This document shows, piece by piece, positions 49,630 to 61,732 of a stretch of DNA of 64,000 nucleotides (positions within the stretch are counted from its first letter, which is position 1; every line of letters starts with the position of its first letter). The notes under the pieces were generated by a model, which saw nothing but the letters and a program-made list of their open reading frames with translations, searched no databases and was not told the DNA's origin. A program made the translations under genes and the position numbers. Source of the DNA: Dryococelus australis (taxonomy: Eukaryota; Arthropoda; Insecta; Phasmatodea; Phasmatidae). The DNA lies in assembly GCA_029891345.1 (NCBI GenBank), contig CM057009.1, positions 297,848,466-297,912,465 on the forward strand. The letters are read 5' to 3'.

Positions 49630-50898
49630 ATACAGCGCTTGGCACCCTTCCTGGATTCGCATGGTGTGCTCACGGTGGGTGGTCGCTTATCCAAAGCCAA
49701 CATGGAGTTTGCAACTAAGCACTCAATCACACTGCCGAAAGACCATGCAGTCATTGATGTATTAGCAGATTAATACCATCCAAGATATCTGCATGCAGCA
49801 CCACAATTACTGCAGTCTCTCGTATCACAGAAATTCTGAATTTTGTCAGCACTATCCCTAATTCTATCCAGAGTCTTCAAGTGAGTGCAGTACTTCCAAT
49901 GTTGACCTGTGAACACTCCTTCACTTATGGGTGATTTGCTGGCAGAGAGTGTCACGTCCTCTGGAACCTTTGAGCAGATGGGAATGGATTATGCTGCACC
50001 CATTTCCATCAGACTACACAAGTTACATAGTGGCACAACTCAGAAGACTTACCTGTTCATCTTCATTTGTTTTACAACTAAGGCAGTGCACAATGAGGTT
50101 GTGACTAATCTAACTGTGGATTGTTTTGTAGTAGCCTTAACATGGTTTGTGTCAAGACGAGGATTGTGCACGAGCCTCTATTCGGATAGTGCAATGAATT
50201 TTGTGGGCGCAGCAAGGAAACTTCAACAATCCTTTATCCAACGTCTCAAGTCTCCCAATGTTTAAAGCTTCTCTCTGACTCACTCCATTAATTTTCATTT
50301 TCTTCCCCCAGCAAGTCACTATCAAGAAAGGTTATGGGAAGCAGCTGTGAAGTCAGCCAAATAGCACCTCAAACAAGTCATTGGCAAACAGATTCTCACT
50401 TTGAAGGAGTTAATAACATTGTGTACTAAGGTTGAAGCTGTCCTCAATTCCAGACCATTAACACCATCATCACCCGACCCATGTGACTTTGCTGCACTTA
50501 CACTGGAGCACTTTCTTATTGGTAGGATCCTTGTAGCTATCCCTGAATCGAGTATCGAGAACAGTGATAGTGCACTCTGCCTGTACCCGTGATGGAAAAT
50601 GGTGTGTGCACATTTCAATCAGTTTTGGAGATGATGGTATCATGAGTATTTTCAACAGCTGCAACCTTGGGGCAAGCGGCAAACCAACCAACCAAGATAC
50701 ACTGTGGGAGATTTGGTCCTTGTAGGTGAAGAACATTTACCCCCATTGGGTTGGTGCTTGGCCAGAGTTGTTAAGTTACATCCTGGAGCAGACAACATCG
50801 TCAGAGTGGTGGAAGTATACACCCAAAAGGGACAGTTGTGCAGCATGTTTCACAAGCTTGTAGCATTGCAGGTTATGCAAATTTTAATTGTTTTATAA
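49630..50898 (+). pseudogene. BEL-2 integrase, broken
   Basis: The zinc-binding region lies in broken frames at 49640-49900. The core frame 49909-50265 reads FEQMGMDYAAPISI (first Asp), TYLFIFICFTTKAVHNEVV and LYSDSAMNFVGAARKL (second Asp, with the usual NG changed to SA). The Glu is in KVEAVLNSRPL at 50425-50460, followed by LTLEHFLIGR. The C-terminal domain at 50704-50890 reads GDLVLVGEEHLPPLGWCLAR and VVEVYTQKGQ, closely matching BEL integrases. A frameshift or stop separates each block. Confidence 0.85.
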
Positions 50899-51590
50899 TT
50901 TTTTTCCTCTGACTTTCAGTTAAATTCCCCTGTTTATTTTGTCAGTGGGTGTATCATTCCAGATTTCTCTTTCATACCACGTGGAAAAGTAAGGGCTTTA
51001 TCAGTTTTAATGTAGGGCTGTATTTCTAGCTCATTATCTATAGTGCATTGGCATTTTCGAGTTCCCAGGATCGGAGCGAGGTTGCCTCACTTTTGAGATC
51101 AGGTTTTTTTTTTCAACTTCTTTTAATTTTCCCCTGCCATCAGCAGTATTTGTTTTGAAGTCCTCGCAGTGATGTAATTGTTAGCCAATAGGAGGTCGCG
51201 AGCCTGGCCAAGTGCTATTTTTAGATTTTAGTTCGAGGAGAGAGGGTAACCACATGCTGAGCTGCACTACCATTGTCCTTGTTCATTAATCATTGTTCTG
51301 CAGGCCTGGGAGCAGGCAACATGGCTGCCGACGTGTTCGTAGAAATCATACTGTAACGGTGTTCATTTGAATAAGTTTGTCAATGAAGGGAAGATATTTC
51401 TGTGTGTGTCCTTGTAAATTGTCGTGGAAACTGAAAAAATCTGAGACATATTCCAAAATGGAAGTACATTCTTTAAATTTGTTTTCAACATGTTTACCAG
51501 TCTCTCATGCATAACCGACTGAGCTATCATGGACTGTGTTTGTAGCAGGGCAGGTAACTGACTTTTGCCACTGCACCCAAAGTGCGGCTC
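50899..51590. other. Sequence after BEL-2, nothing recognised
   Basis: It may hold the 3' untranslated region or LTR of BEL-2, but no copy of the proposed 5' LTR is seen. GC content rises around 51050-51330. Small ORFs on both strands have no motif. Confidence 0.35.
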
Positions 51591-51750
51591 GAATTTCAAC
51601 ATGCCTGAGAAGTTGTACATTCATGGTGCCCTGACGCACAGCTCAAATTTCAACACGTCTGAGAAGTTGTACATTCTTGGTGCCTTGAAGCGCGTCTCGT
51701 ATTTCAACACGGCTGAGAAGTTGCACATTCTTGGGGCCCACGGGATGAAT
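51591..51750. repeat. 54-bp tandem repeat, three units
   Basis: ATTTCAAC recurs at 51593, 51647 and 51701, period 54, in units of the form ATTTCAACACG-CTGAGAAGTTG then ACATTCTTGGTGCC. A period divisible by three keeps both strands open with 18-residue repeats (for example FNTSEKLYILGAL). The frame has no upstream start context or splice signals that I can support, so it is probably non-coding. Confidence 0.9.
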
Positions 51751-52155
51751 AACCACAACTGAAGATACAGCACAGTCTTGCTGTCCAAGTGCGGGACATG
51801 GTGAAACACGACGGAACGTCAGTTTGTTTTGAACAGTTTTTTCCGAACGAGTGCATTTAACAGTTCCAGAGTCAAGCATTTTGAGTGTTCCTGAGACGCA
51901 AATGTCCATTCCTGTGTTACAGTCGTTTCCAGTGAGCTATGAAGATTACAGTATTTAATAACAGTCTACAGTCATCTGCAACATGTGCAAAGGTATTTAT
52001 TCACCGAGAATCACTACACTTCAGGAAATTCATCAAAGAAGATTTTATTTTAAATTTAAATTGTCAGGTATAGGTTAGAGTGACAAGGTTTAAATTTACG
52101 TTTTTTTTTTGTAAATAGTTTCTAAGTTATTCAGGTTAAATAAATAAAATTCAGT

Positions 52156-53020
52156 ATGGCTGGAAAAGGAGAAGAGTTAGTGAAGGTGGGGGAGAAGATT
52201 TTGTAGGGTTTGAGACATTGACTCAGGAAACTAACCTAAATTTGGTGAATATGGAACAGAGCCCTTCAGGTTCAGAGGTTAGGAAAGTAAATATTGAAAC
52301 ACGGAATCAGATAGACACAAGCTTGCTTATACAGCTCATAACAGTAAAATTTGACGAACAGAAAAATTAATTTCAACAGTTAGCAAGGAAATTTGATGCA
52401 TCCAAAACCAATTTAGAGGAAAATTTGATGAACATTTAAATGATCGCCAACAATTAATAGTGATGGTAAACAAAATAAAAGTGCAGTAGAGAAGAATACA
52501 AAGGGTTTTGCAGAATTGAAATTATTATTAAATGGTAAATTAAATGAGGTTAGAGAGGACTGCACAACCAAGGTAAACCAGTGTGAGAATAGGATGGTAG
52601 AATTGATGTAATCTGTTTCGGTAAATGAAAGTTAACTGGTAAAATGTCAGAATAATTTTAAAACTGTAGAACAAAATTATAAGGGTTTGGGAACAAAAGT
52701 AAATAAATTTCAGATAGCACAACAGCAGGAAAAGGAACTTGTGTCTACACAAGAGAGTAAAAATGTAGAGGTTATTGTAGAGGGTGAAGAGAGTTGTGTA
52801 GAAGGGATTATTGCATGTAATAATTGTGCAAGTGACTTGAAAATTGCATATAACAATTATGTAAGTGACTAAGTTCTGGCAAGTGAAAATAGATTGCTGA
52901 GACAAAGTAATAGTTTTGAAAGTGTACTGAACTACTGTGCAGAATCCAAGGTGTTAGAGAGAAATACAGTAAAAGTAGGAGAATTTTAGGTATGGGAGGG
53001 GGGGGGGGGGGGGGGGGTAA
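52156..53020 (+). pseudogene. Gag-like coiled-coil relic (possible fourth Gypsy)
   Basis: ATGGCTGGAAAAGGAGAAGAG at 52156 opens MAGKGEELVKVGEKIL and then stops. Later frames give a charged helical region, FDEQKN-FQQLARKFDASKTNL near 52350-52420 and VNKFQIAQQQEKELVSTQES near 52700-52760, with heptad-like spacing as in the N-terminal coiled coil of some arthropod Gypsy gags. It ends in a 22-G run at 52998-53019. No capsid or pol motif was confirmed downstream. A cytoskeletal-type pseudogene is an alternative. Confidence 0.35.
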
Positions 53021-55459
53021 AGAAATTTGTTTATTATAAATTAAAATTGCAATTTGAATCAGAGATTAATGAGAACTATACATGAAGTCAAAGCTTCTTG
53101 GGAAACTGGGGGATACTCTTGGGTGAAACACTGCAATATTTTTTTCAAAAAGAATTTTGTAAGGCAAAGAACAGGATTGCAACACAATAGTAAACAATTA
53201 ATGAGGCCAGTAATGTGGGAAAGAGAGAGGGAAAAGGGGGGTGGATGTGAGACAGTAAGAAAATGTAAAGTTGTGAAATACAGTGGGAGGAAGGCTATAA
53301 GAAAGAAAGGAAGGATACGGTGAGACAGACTGTAATGTAGGTTAAGTTGATAGGTAAGTTTTTGTGTATGTTCATTTCCTGGTATAGTATAAGATGTTTG
53401 TGATGCCATTTTTAAATAATTTTTAGACTACAGTGAGAGAATAATCATAAATGTTATGGTGTCTAATTTTTGAATGTACTTAGTTAAATTGAGAAAGAAA
53501 GTGGGATTATGTGTATTCATGATGATATAAAGTGTAATTAGGTGTGTTTAAGCTTTGGGATAGGCAACAAGCAGGCCTAGGACACTTTTAAGGTGAGTGA
53601 AGAGTTATTGTTTGCAAACCAGTAAATGGTTATTTTGTAAAAAATTTATGATTATGAAAAGTAGTGTATTATTTCTTCTTTTATATACACATCAGTGCCA
53701 GTGTATTAATGTAAGAGGAGAGGGGGTAAACAAGAAGCCCTGGTGTGGATAGTAACTAGGTTTAAGGAATATGTTTCTTTATGAATTGAGATTTGTTTCT
53801 TTATGAATTGAGATTTAATTAGATGTACCGAGGTATTCATAAATAGGTGAGGCTAGTGAAATGTAAAGTTAATTTCAAAACAAACGTAAAATGTAAGGAA
53901 TTTTCTGAATAAAAATAAATATGATGAGTTATAAAAATTTGGAAGATGATGTATGAAAACAATTGTAGTAAGGTTCAAGTGTGTATGTGTAGGTCTATTA
54001 ATGTTTGTACTTGTAGTATAATTAAGAACAAATTTAACTAGTTGTATCATGTTGATAATTTGCAAACCTTATAGTAAAATTTCTTTTTTGAAGGTTGAAA
54101 AGATTTAGTATTTGTGTAATGAGTGCATGTGAATAATTTAATTGTATACTGTAAAAGGTGTGCTGTTTGTGTGCCATCAAAGGTAAGGTTTGTTTTGTTG
54201 TGTGTAATTATCAAGATTATTACTTGTAATCTGAAACTACTTAACAGTAACGGTAAATATTAAAAAATTGGATAGCAACAATTTCAAATGTGAGAGTTCA
54301 TGGGAAGTTAATTTAAAAACAGTTGTTACTTCTGAAGAGTGGATAGTTTTGAAAATGATAAAGTTTTGAAAAGTGGGAGTTTTAAAAAGTCAAATAAAGA
54401 TTTATTAAAATTTAACACTGTAATATACATCCAAGAATAAAATTAAAACTAATTGTTTTTCTGTTTTTGTGTTTTTTGACAATGAATGCATGTTGAGATG
54501 TTGTGTTAGAGGTGAAGATCATAGAGAGGTAGTGTTGAGGGATTACTCCAGTTTGTGTCATTGGGTCTTCGCTCTTAGAGTAAGTTTGGGGTGGGACAGG
54601 CCTGAGTCCTCTTTGTTGTGAACACTGACCTAGGTATTATGTAGTAAAGAAAATGTGGAAGCAGCTTTATATAATCTTGGGGCAGACCTGGGTCCTCTTA
54701 CTTTTTAAATGTTTTGTGCCAATCCCAGTGATGAGTTAAAGTAAATATGAGCAATCTAATTGGAAATACTATGACATGGATAGTGATACACCCTCAATTT
54801 AAATGGTATTTAGAAACTTCAAATTTTTTTTTATAAACATAAGATTTGAAAAAAAATTAAATTAATAGAAATATGTATCAATACTGTGAACCAGGTTTTT
54901 GAATCTTTAAGAAAAGTAATGATAATAGTGAATAATTTGCAGATAGTTTTTTTTGTAATAGGGTATGTGATGTTTAATATTGTTATATTGTTGTATTGTT
55001 TGCAAGCAAAGTGTTAATGTATTGCTATTAAAAAAGGGTAGGCAAAAATAAAAGAAGAAAAAATCCCTATTTCACATATTGGCGTTAAGGAGACAGTCAT
55101 TCTCACAATTAGGGGTTTTATGATGTGGTGTCATGAAATCATACTTTATTGACCATCTCCATGAATCACCACATAAGTCACCAACTCAACAACTTTTGAG
55201 AGCCTCCATGCAATAATATCTACATGGCGCCCCTTGAAAAACCTCTGCTAAATTCTCGTTCCTCACTCCTATAATTCCCAAATATATTTTTCACAACCGA
55301 AAACAATACCTCACCTGACTCACGCCTGGAACCATGGCAAAGTCAATCTTTAGCCTTAACAGAAAACATTAAAGCCAATGTTTGTGTACCTTGCGATGGC
55401 CATGTAACAAGAGCAGGTTTTTTCTTTGTTATTTGTAAAGTAGAATTTGTGAATCTTAC
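53020..55459. other. AT-rich intron end, possible LTR remains
   Basis: No gene is supported. A 22-bp tandem duplication (GTTTCTTTATGAATTGAGATTT) lies at 53773-53816. The GGGACAGG-CTGAG phrase at 54593 resembles 39257. At about 55080 CATATTGGCGTTAAGGAG looks like an LTR end meeting a TTGGCG-type primer-binding site. These could be parts of a decayed Gypsy LTR, but no pair was found. Confidence 0.3.
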
Positions 55460-56010
55460 CTTCGACTGGTGAGGATAATGTAATACTTGAGATGTATGAC
55501 ATTCTGGTCTTCCTTAGCACTGGCATCTCTGCTTTCATCTCCACATTCAGTGTCATGAAAGACGACAACAGTAACGTCAAAGTCGTCAGTGTGTTTGGTG
55601 TCGTCGACATCTCTGTAGGTGACGTGTGGTGTGCTGTCCAGACGAACCAAGACGTACTCGTTGTCCCTTGCAGTGTTTGCCTCGTAGCTGACAGGAGCCA
55701 TTCGGAACACATCCATGCCATACACTTTTCCGTGGCCCAGCAGGTAGTTGTACAACTGGCGTGCTTGCACCGTCAGACCAAAGATGACAACTGTGTCTGC
55801 ATACACCAGATTACGGGCAAAGTTTGGAGCTTTTGGGTAGTACTTGAGGAAGTCATCTATGAAGCGTGTGACATGGTAGCCATGCTTCAGGATGGACTGC
55901 TTCTCTGCGATGTAATTGTGAATGCAGCGCAGGTGGTAATCATATGTGAATGAGTGCAGGTGCATCAGGATCTTAATTTTGTCGCACTCATCCAGGAAAC
56001 TTAATGTGAA
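55460..56010 (-). CDS. SZT2: SZT2 (KICSTOR subunit) internal exon
   Basis: A 551-base exon, 183 codons plus two bases. It starts after TATTCCTCTAG with FTLSFLDECDKIKILMHLHS and continues FTYDYHLRCIHNYI, KHGYHVTRFIDDFLKYYP, NLVYADTV and QLYNYLLGHG. Human SZT2 has closely similar text near its C-terminus ([20 protein letters not shown] and RHGYHLTTFLRHFLAHHP, recalled from memory). A variable HTDDFDVTVVVFHD segment follows, then HLKYYIILTSR, matching human RLQFFVVLTSQR. The donor CGAAG|GTAAGA leaves phase 2. SZT2 is the large scaffold of KICSTOR, which recruits GATOR1 to lysosomes. The frame is uninterrupted, so the gene looks active. Confidence 0.92.
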
Positions 56011-57879
56011 CTAGAGGAATACAAGAGCTGTAGTACACTAGTTATCAATAACATAAATGCAGTCAAAACCCAAATTTTCAAGTCCAAGATTTTTACAAGT
56101 GAAGTTACTTTTTCCTGGACCATAAAAATCCACAAACTGTAAATCACATCAATACAGAATACATTGCACTGAAATCTGATTAAAACAGGTTTGGTATCCC
56201 AGCACAATATGAAACAATACATTCAACATACTGAGATATGAAACAATAATCTTTCGATGTCACTAATAACGCAATGTACATATACGTAAATTATACATTT
56301 GAAATTCCAGATGATTGCTAAAATAGCAGTAAAAACTGAAAATGATATGCACCAAATTAAGAACTTTAACTGTAACTAAGCATGTTGTAAACAAAATGTG
56401 GTAACGTAGACCTTGTGGAAACAAATTAAAATTTGGCAGCATTTATAGTGCACAGTTAAAGTTTTGGCAAAAAATAAAAGACATAAATATGACACAAATA
56501 AAATGTTAGTAGTTTAGTATTTAACATTTTATTGAAGTTTTCAAACAAGCATGCAAGGAACTGCTGTTAATTATAAAGGAAAATTTTACTGCATAAATAT
56601 CACAAAATGTTGAAATGGTTGTGTTATTGTTGTGCTAATACTGGCATGTGCAAATTCCTCACTATAAGTGCAATGGGGATGTGTGATTGTTACAGTAGAG
56701 CAAAAAGAGAAAATTATTTAAGAAAATACTGTTGTTACTTTCTTCACAGCTGTAAGTTTATTTTAATTCATAATTACAAAAAAAAATTATGTTTTTGGAA
56801 GGCTAATTATAACTGGTTATAAGTTTTAAACAACAATTAAATATGCAACTTAAATTTCTGGATGCTATTTAATGTGTATTTACAAGTTATGAAACAGAAC
56901 AGTCTATCTACATTGTTCAATGTCTCCCCCCTTATTTCCATTTGAAGTTCCGGCATTCCGAGACTTTGTACATGTTTTACTGACACGGTGAAGTCGCATA
57001 TGCCCTCTAAAAAACTTTTTGTTCAGGGGACTAATAAAAAGGAACTCCACTTTTACACCACCAATTTTACACTGTCTTGTATTTTAAACACCACTTTTTT
57101 TGAGCATACATAATACTCATAAAGCATTAAAAAAAATACAATTTCCTGCATTTTACAACATTTTCCTGCTCCCTTAACCAGTGTGGAAAATCGGGAATTC
57201 ACTTTAATTCAGTTTTGAAAAAAGGGAGTTTTATGCAAGAGTTCATATAAAACACAACATTTAATGTAAAAACCCATTATTATGAAATTTTTGGATATTT
57301 AGAGTCAAAGTCAGTCAAAATACATTAAAATATATTTAATAAGTAAAGTTGATTTACAAGTCTGTTCCTGGGAACAATGAGAACTCATAAATTTGGGATT
57401 TAACTGTATTTTCAAATGCAGAGTAAACAATTAATTATTCTACTTAGGGTGACCACATAATAATTAAATGTGTCTACATGAAAATGCTAAATTTAATGAT
57501 ACTTTCAGACAACAGTTAATATTTTCTTACTCCAAAAGGAAATGTTCTTACGTACAGACTCTTCATGGACATGGTGAATTGAGCACTTTTGAAATCAATC
57601 ATTCAAATATGTCACTGACTAAACCTACATATGTTTTAACAGGCTCACTGACAATCACACAGTAAAGTAGGTAATGTTGGAATGTACGTAGTTAGATGTT
57701 TTGATGTTGAATTAAAAGTATGAAGTAAACATTTGTGAATATGTACTGAAATTATTTATTTATTAGGTCTGTGGTAATGTTAATTCTACAGATAGTAGAA
57801 GAATATATTGTTGCATGCTCTCTAACCTAGACACATTATTGCTGCAGATACACCATGCCTGGACCCCACCCACAGTAGC

Positions 57880-59115
57880 TACAGGCATGATATGATTTTG
57901 ACACAGGGGTTGGTCTGCCCCTAAGGGGACATAGATACCACCCGCTCGACTGCCAGTTAGTCTATTGCAACCCAGCCTAGCTTTGTTGCCACTCACTACC
58001 ACTCACTCTTACATGCATCCAGCTTGTACAGCTGCCGTGGAGTGGGGATAAGAAGGAGCCGTGCCCCTCCCCGTGCACCCCTGACCATCAGGACATTCAC
58101 AGTGCAACTATATGTTTAGTTGCAGCCCCAGAAAATGCCAGTTGTTCTTCTTCAGCCATCATCTATTCATCTCCACTACAAGCATCACAATACTCAGCCA
58201 TCCATTAGGGGCAAGCAGTCTTTAGCAATAGAGTACCTGGGAAAGTGTTCAGAGGCTGTGCTTACAACACCATCTGCCTCGTCGCGACTAGATTTGCAAC
58301 TTTGATTCATGTGCCTATGTTTGTTAGACCGCTAGATCAGAGTACACATCTGTAATTGAACACGGCTTAGGCCACATTACTGCCTGGGTCAGACCCAACA
58401 GGGATTTTGTGAGCTTGGCGACACAGACTTGAACAGGTGGAGTTTCCCTCTAGAGAATATTAATTAATTTATACTAAACCCTGCAGCCTGGAGTTTTGTC
58501 TGCTTATTGATGAAGGGATATTCGTTTTTAAATTGTCATTACCCTCATTAACCCAGTAACCTACCACATCCACAGGGATTTATCAGCGAGACATAGGGAA
58601 ACCAGACATCACATTTAGAAAATACAACAATTCCTGCAGCATGTGATTGAGCCTCAAGGGGGGATCCCCATTGCAACTTGATAACCGGTGTGTGAATGAT
58701 CCATTTGTCTTGGTTGGAACTGCATCATTCGGACACAATGGTCGAGAATGGTACCCGGAAGATATCACTAGGTCACATACAGGTTAATTCAAAGCTACTG
58801 TCACCACCCTCAACAATCCAGCACGCCTCTTTGATTTGCCACTGAGTGTTGGAATTGGAGGGCCAGTGTAAGTAATTGGAATCTTGGCACAGACAGGCAA
58901 AAGATAGACACTGAGCCTACCCTTCCTCCAATGTATGCTCAACAGTGATTTGCTGCCAGATGCAGAGGTTTGGGGGACAGCAAGATGCCTACCTGATACT
59001 GATATTTTGTAGGATGAGAACCCTTTTAAACTTCTGCATTACCATTGAGAGATCCCTGTAGCACTTCCACACTCCCCATCCTTACTGATATCTTTTTCCA
59101 AACAAAGGGGAGAAA
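57880..59115 (+). repeat. Dispersed repeat R3, copy 2
   Basis: Matches 5285-6250 on the same strand in several blocks (ACTGCCAGTTA at 57950, GGAGTGGGGATAAGAAGGAG near 58038, AAAATGCCAGTTGTTC at 58132 and GAGAGATCC...CACTCCCC at 59048). It is longer than copy 1, with about 300 extra bases between the last two blocks. GTGAGCTTGGCGACACAGAC near 58409 resembles a Gypsy-type primer-binding site but nothing else supports an LTR. Unknown family. Confidence 0.5.
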
Positions 59116-59560
59116 CGAATGCTAAAGTCGGCGCAGTGCGAGAAATCTGATAGTCGACACCCCAGAACCTCAAGCTCGGGTGGTGTATACAAAGCAAAGG
59201 GAGTTCACCCAGCTCATGTGGCAGCAGCAAGTCAATGAATCCCCTCAATATCAAACCAGGCTCTGCCAGCCATCCACTAAGACCCCGGATACCTGCAGCC
59301 TGTGGCGTTCACCTGAACAAATGCAACCTTGGAGTGCACAATACGTCTACACAGACGGATGAGACCATGCAGACAGGAACGCAAGAACACATTACCTGTA
59401 GAGTCTGCCATTCATCTGGGACAATTCTTGCCACCTAACAAGATACCCAGAGCTCGTAATCCTTGGATAGTGCCAGAGGTATTCATCATCCAGGAGCCCT
59501 AGTAACTTTCAACCCTAAGCTTGAGATCCAGAATGACCACATACTCGAGTAAGGGCAAGG

Positions 59561-59645
59561 CATTGGTAGTCCATGATAAAAAAGAAAACATTGGTATTCC
59601 ATGATAAAAAAGAAAACATTGGTATTCCATGATAAAAAAGAAAAA
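59561..59645. repeat. 28-bp tandem repeat, three units
   Basis: CATTGGTA-TCCATGATAAA occurs at 59561, 59589 and 59617, each followed by AAAGAAAA. Period 28. The last two units are identical, so amplification is recent. No function apparent. Confidence 0.95.
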
Positions 59646-60172
59646 CTGGATGCTGCCATAAGCAATACCTGGGTAGTCGTCAACACAATGTGCATACAGG
59701 TAGATCTTAAGCAGGACTTTCAAATATGTTCAGTTTATTAAACATCGTGTACTTCTCAAGTTCCATGTTTAAGACTGACTGCCTATGCTGTCCCGAATAA
59801 GGCTTACAATAAGTAATAGAAAATTAACCAATGATACCTTCATTAAACTATAACAGCAGCAGCACCGTACTAACAGATATCTCTTATTGGTAATCTTTCT
59901 TCATTTATTCACATGCCTATAACTAACAGTGACATTTATTTATATTTAAATAACTTTGGCTTATTCTGAGTTAGCAACATTAACTTTAAATTATATATAC
60001 ATCCACAGAATAAATTCATGGCAACTATTTAAAGATTTTCTGGATTTGATGTGTTAAAAAAAAGTGACAAACATTTGTTTTTGCAAAAGGGCGAATGAAA
60101 ACAGAATCAATAAATTTCACGTAATCCGAGGTAAGAATAACAGATAGCTTTGTTTAAGAATAATGGACTTAC

Positions 60173-60371
60173 CTGTGACACTAAAGAGTTAGAAGACTTT
60201 GACTGAAGTCTGGAACACTCTAGAGCATGAAGTCTCGAATGAAAAAAAGGTTCACACAGGAAAATCTCAAATAAAAGAATCCCACCCAATAAAGACTTCT
60301 GAAGGTAACAAACATTTTCTTCCTTAACAGGGGTATTCCCTAAATCTTTTTGCTTCACTGATGTTTTCTGC
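60173..60371 (-). CDS. SZT2: SZT2 (KICSTOR subunit) internal exon
   Basis: A 199-base exon. It begins after a fine acceptor (TTTTTTTTTTCAG) with the last base of a codon, then QKTSVKQKDLGNTPVKEENV, a variable linker, and the conserved SLLGGILLFEIFLCEPFFHS and LHALECSRLQSKSSNSLVSQ. Human SZT2 has ALPGGIILMEL and ALECSRI in the same order (from memory). The donor CACAG|GTAAGT ends in phase 0 and joins FTLSFLDECDK of the next exon, matching human NSQLSMLFTEECDK. The previous exon must end in phase 2 and was not seen between here and 64000, so it lies beyond the window. Confidence 0.9.
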
Positions 60372-61025
60372 CTGAAAAAAAAAAGTGCAAGGTTATTTTT
60401 AACACACTATTTACAAAGAAAGTTGTGACAAATTAGAATCTCAAGTCTTTCTCTTATTATGAATATTACTACTTATAAAATCCATCACACACTGTCTTCT
60501 ATTGAATCAGAAAAATATTGGCAAAATATATAAATCCCATAGAACAGTAACAGATTTGTCTATAAATAGTATACAAAAATTTACTTTATTATTTTATTTA
60601 TATTGTTTGTTCATGAATATAACAAGTTACAGTGACTGAGATTTATACGTAAGAAATAACATATTTGGATAAAAAAGTTACATAAAACAGGAATCTTATG
60701 AACATCATACATATTCTACTTATACAGGTGTATAAATATAACAGAAACATTTTATGACTGTTGAATGTCTATCATAAAGGACGAGGAATAGCATAAGTGG
60801 GTTACATAAATTCATGGAGGTTATGAATTCGTACTAAAAGGTATGTGACATGACTATTCAGTGGCTATGCACAAGTTGGAAGATATTTTGAATATTTAAA
60901 TCCTAAATTATGAGGAAATAACTTCAAATTGTAGGAGATATCCCTATCCCTGACTCTATATTATACTCTTCAATGTTACTCCAAAGAAAGTGGGCTGCTG
61001 GTAGTCAGCTTAATATCTAGAACTC

Positions 61026-61732
61026 TGTAGGATAAGGAGACCTGCAAGGGGTTAGTAGCTTTCGACGGCTAAATGAATAAGTAAGACTCCTTATATATAA
61101 AACATGTTTATTACAACAACCTCTATACTGAAACGGAACAATACATTTACTTTATAATGAGCTATAAACATTAATCATTCTACTTTGATATAATCTTACA
61201 ATGATTGAAACAATAATAAATTAATCCCTAGCCTTACCAAAATATTACTCAGTTAAAGGATTATTAACAGGGCCTCGAGATCTAGGATGTCACCTAACTT
61301 CCAAACCGGAATTATGCTAACCATATATTGTAGAACTGTAGGGTGCAGTGCAATCTGGAGCTTCTCCAGACCCTAGTATTAGTTACCCTCGTCTTCGTGC
61401 CGCTCCGGCACTCACATCGTCACTTCTCAATCACACTCTTGGTTCTGGGGGGGGGGTATGGGTGTGCTAACCTTTTATAGACCGGTGACAGTAGATCACC
61501 TAAGGTTTGTTGTACAAACACGGGGCTCGCAAGGAATCTATAGTCCATGCTGCCTTAGCTCGTCCACACTACCCCCCCCCCCCCCATCAAAATAGCAGTC
61601 TGTCCAGGCTGCTGCAGGGTAGGTGTGGTTAGTATAAGTAATCTTGGGAAGGTAGGGTTGAACAGGTGGGGTCGAGGAGCTCAGGCACAATCGTCGACTC
61701 GTAGGTGATTGGTGGCATACGCGAATATTCAT
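61026..61732 (-). mobile_element. 3' end of an LTR retrotransposon (LTR, PPT, polyprotein end)
   Basis: On the minus strand a proline-rich coding end (61732-61590, with PPVQPYLPKITYTNHTY) runs into a 14-G purine tract (61585-61572), then TAG and TGTGGACGAGC from 61568, the likely LTR start. A TATA box, TATAAAAGG, lies at 61479-61471 within it. The LTR would extend to about 61026, but no second copy exists in the window to fix its end. The G run resembles polypurine tracts of arthropod Gypsy elements. Confidence 0.4.

Larger units (their letters stand above)
45531..50898 (+). mobile_element. BEL/Pao retrotransposon (BEL-2), decayed
   Basis: Order 5' LTR (putative 45531-45891), PBS, gag (46260-47080), protease (47100-47606), RT (47845-48390), RNase H-like (48459-49320) and integrase (about 49630-50898) on the plus strand. 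It is better preserved than BEL-1 and shows the same family signatures. Stops and frameshifts remain in every domain. No 3' LTR copy was found in the sequence after 50898, so the 3' end is uncertain. It lies antisense in the large SZT2 intron. Confidence 0.88.
56011..60172 (-). other. SZT2 intron, about 4.2 kb
   Basis: The donor CACAG|GTAAGT at 60172 and acceptor CTCTAG at 56011-56016 join phase-0 exons. The intron contains dispersed repeat R3 copy 2 (57880-59115) and a 28-bp tandem repeat at 59561. The remainder is AT-rich and shows no gene. Confidence 0.85.
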
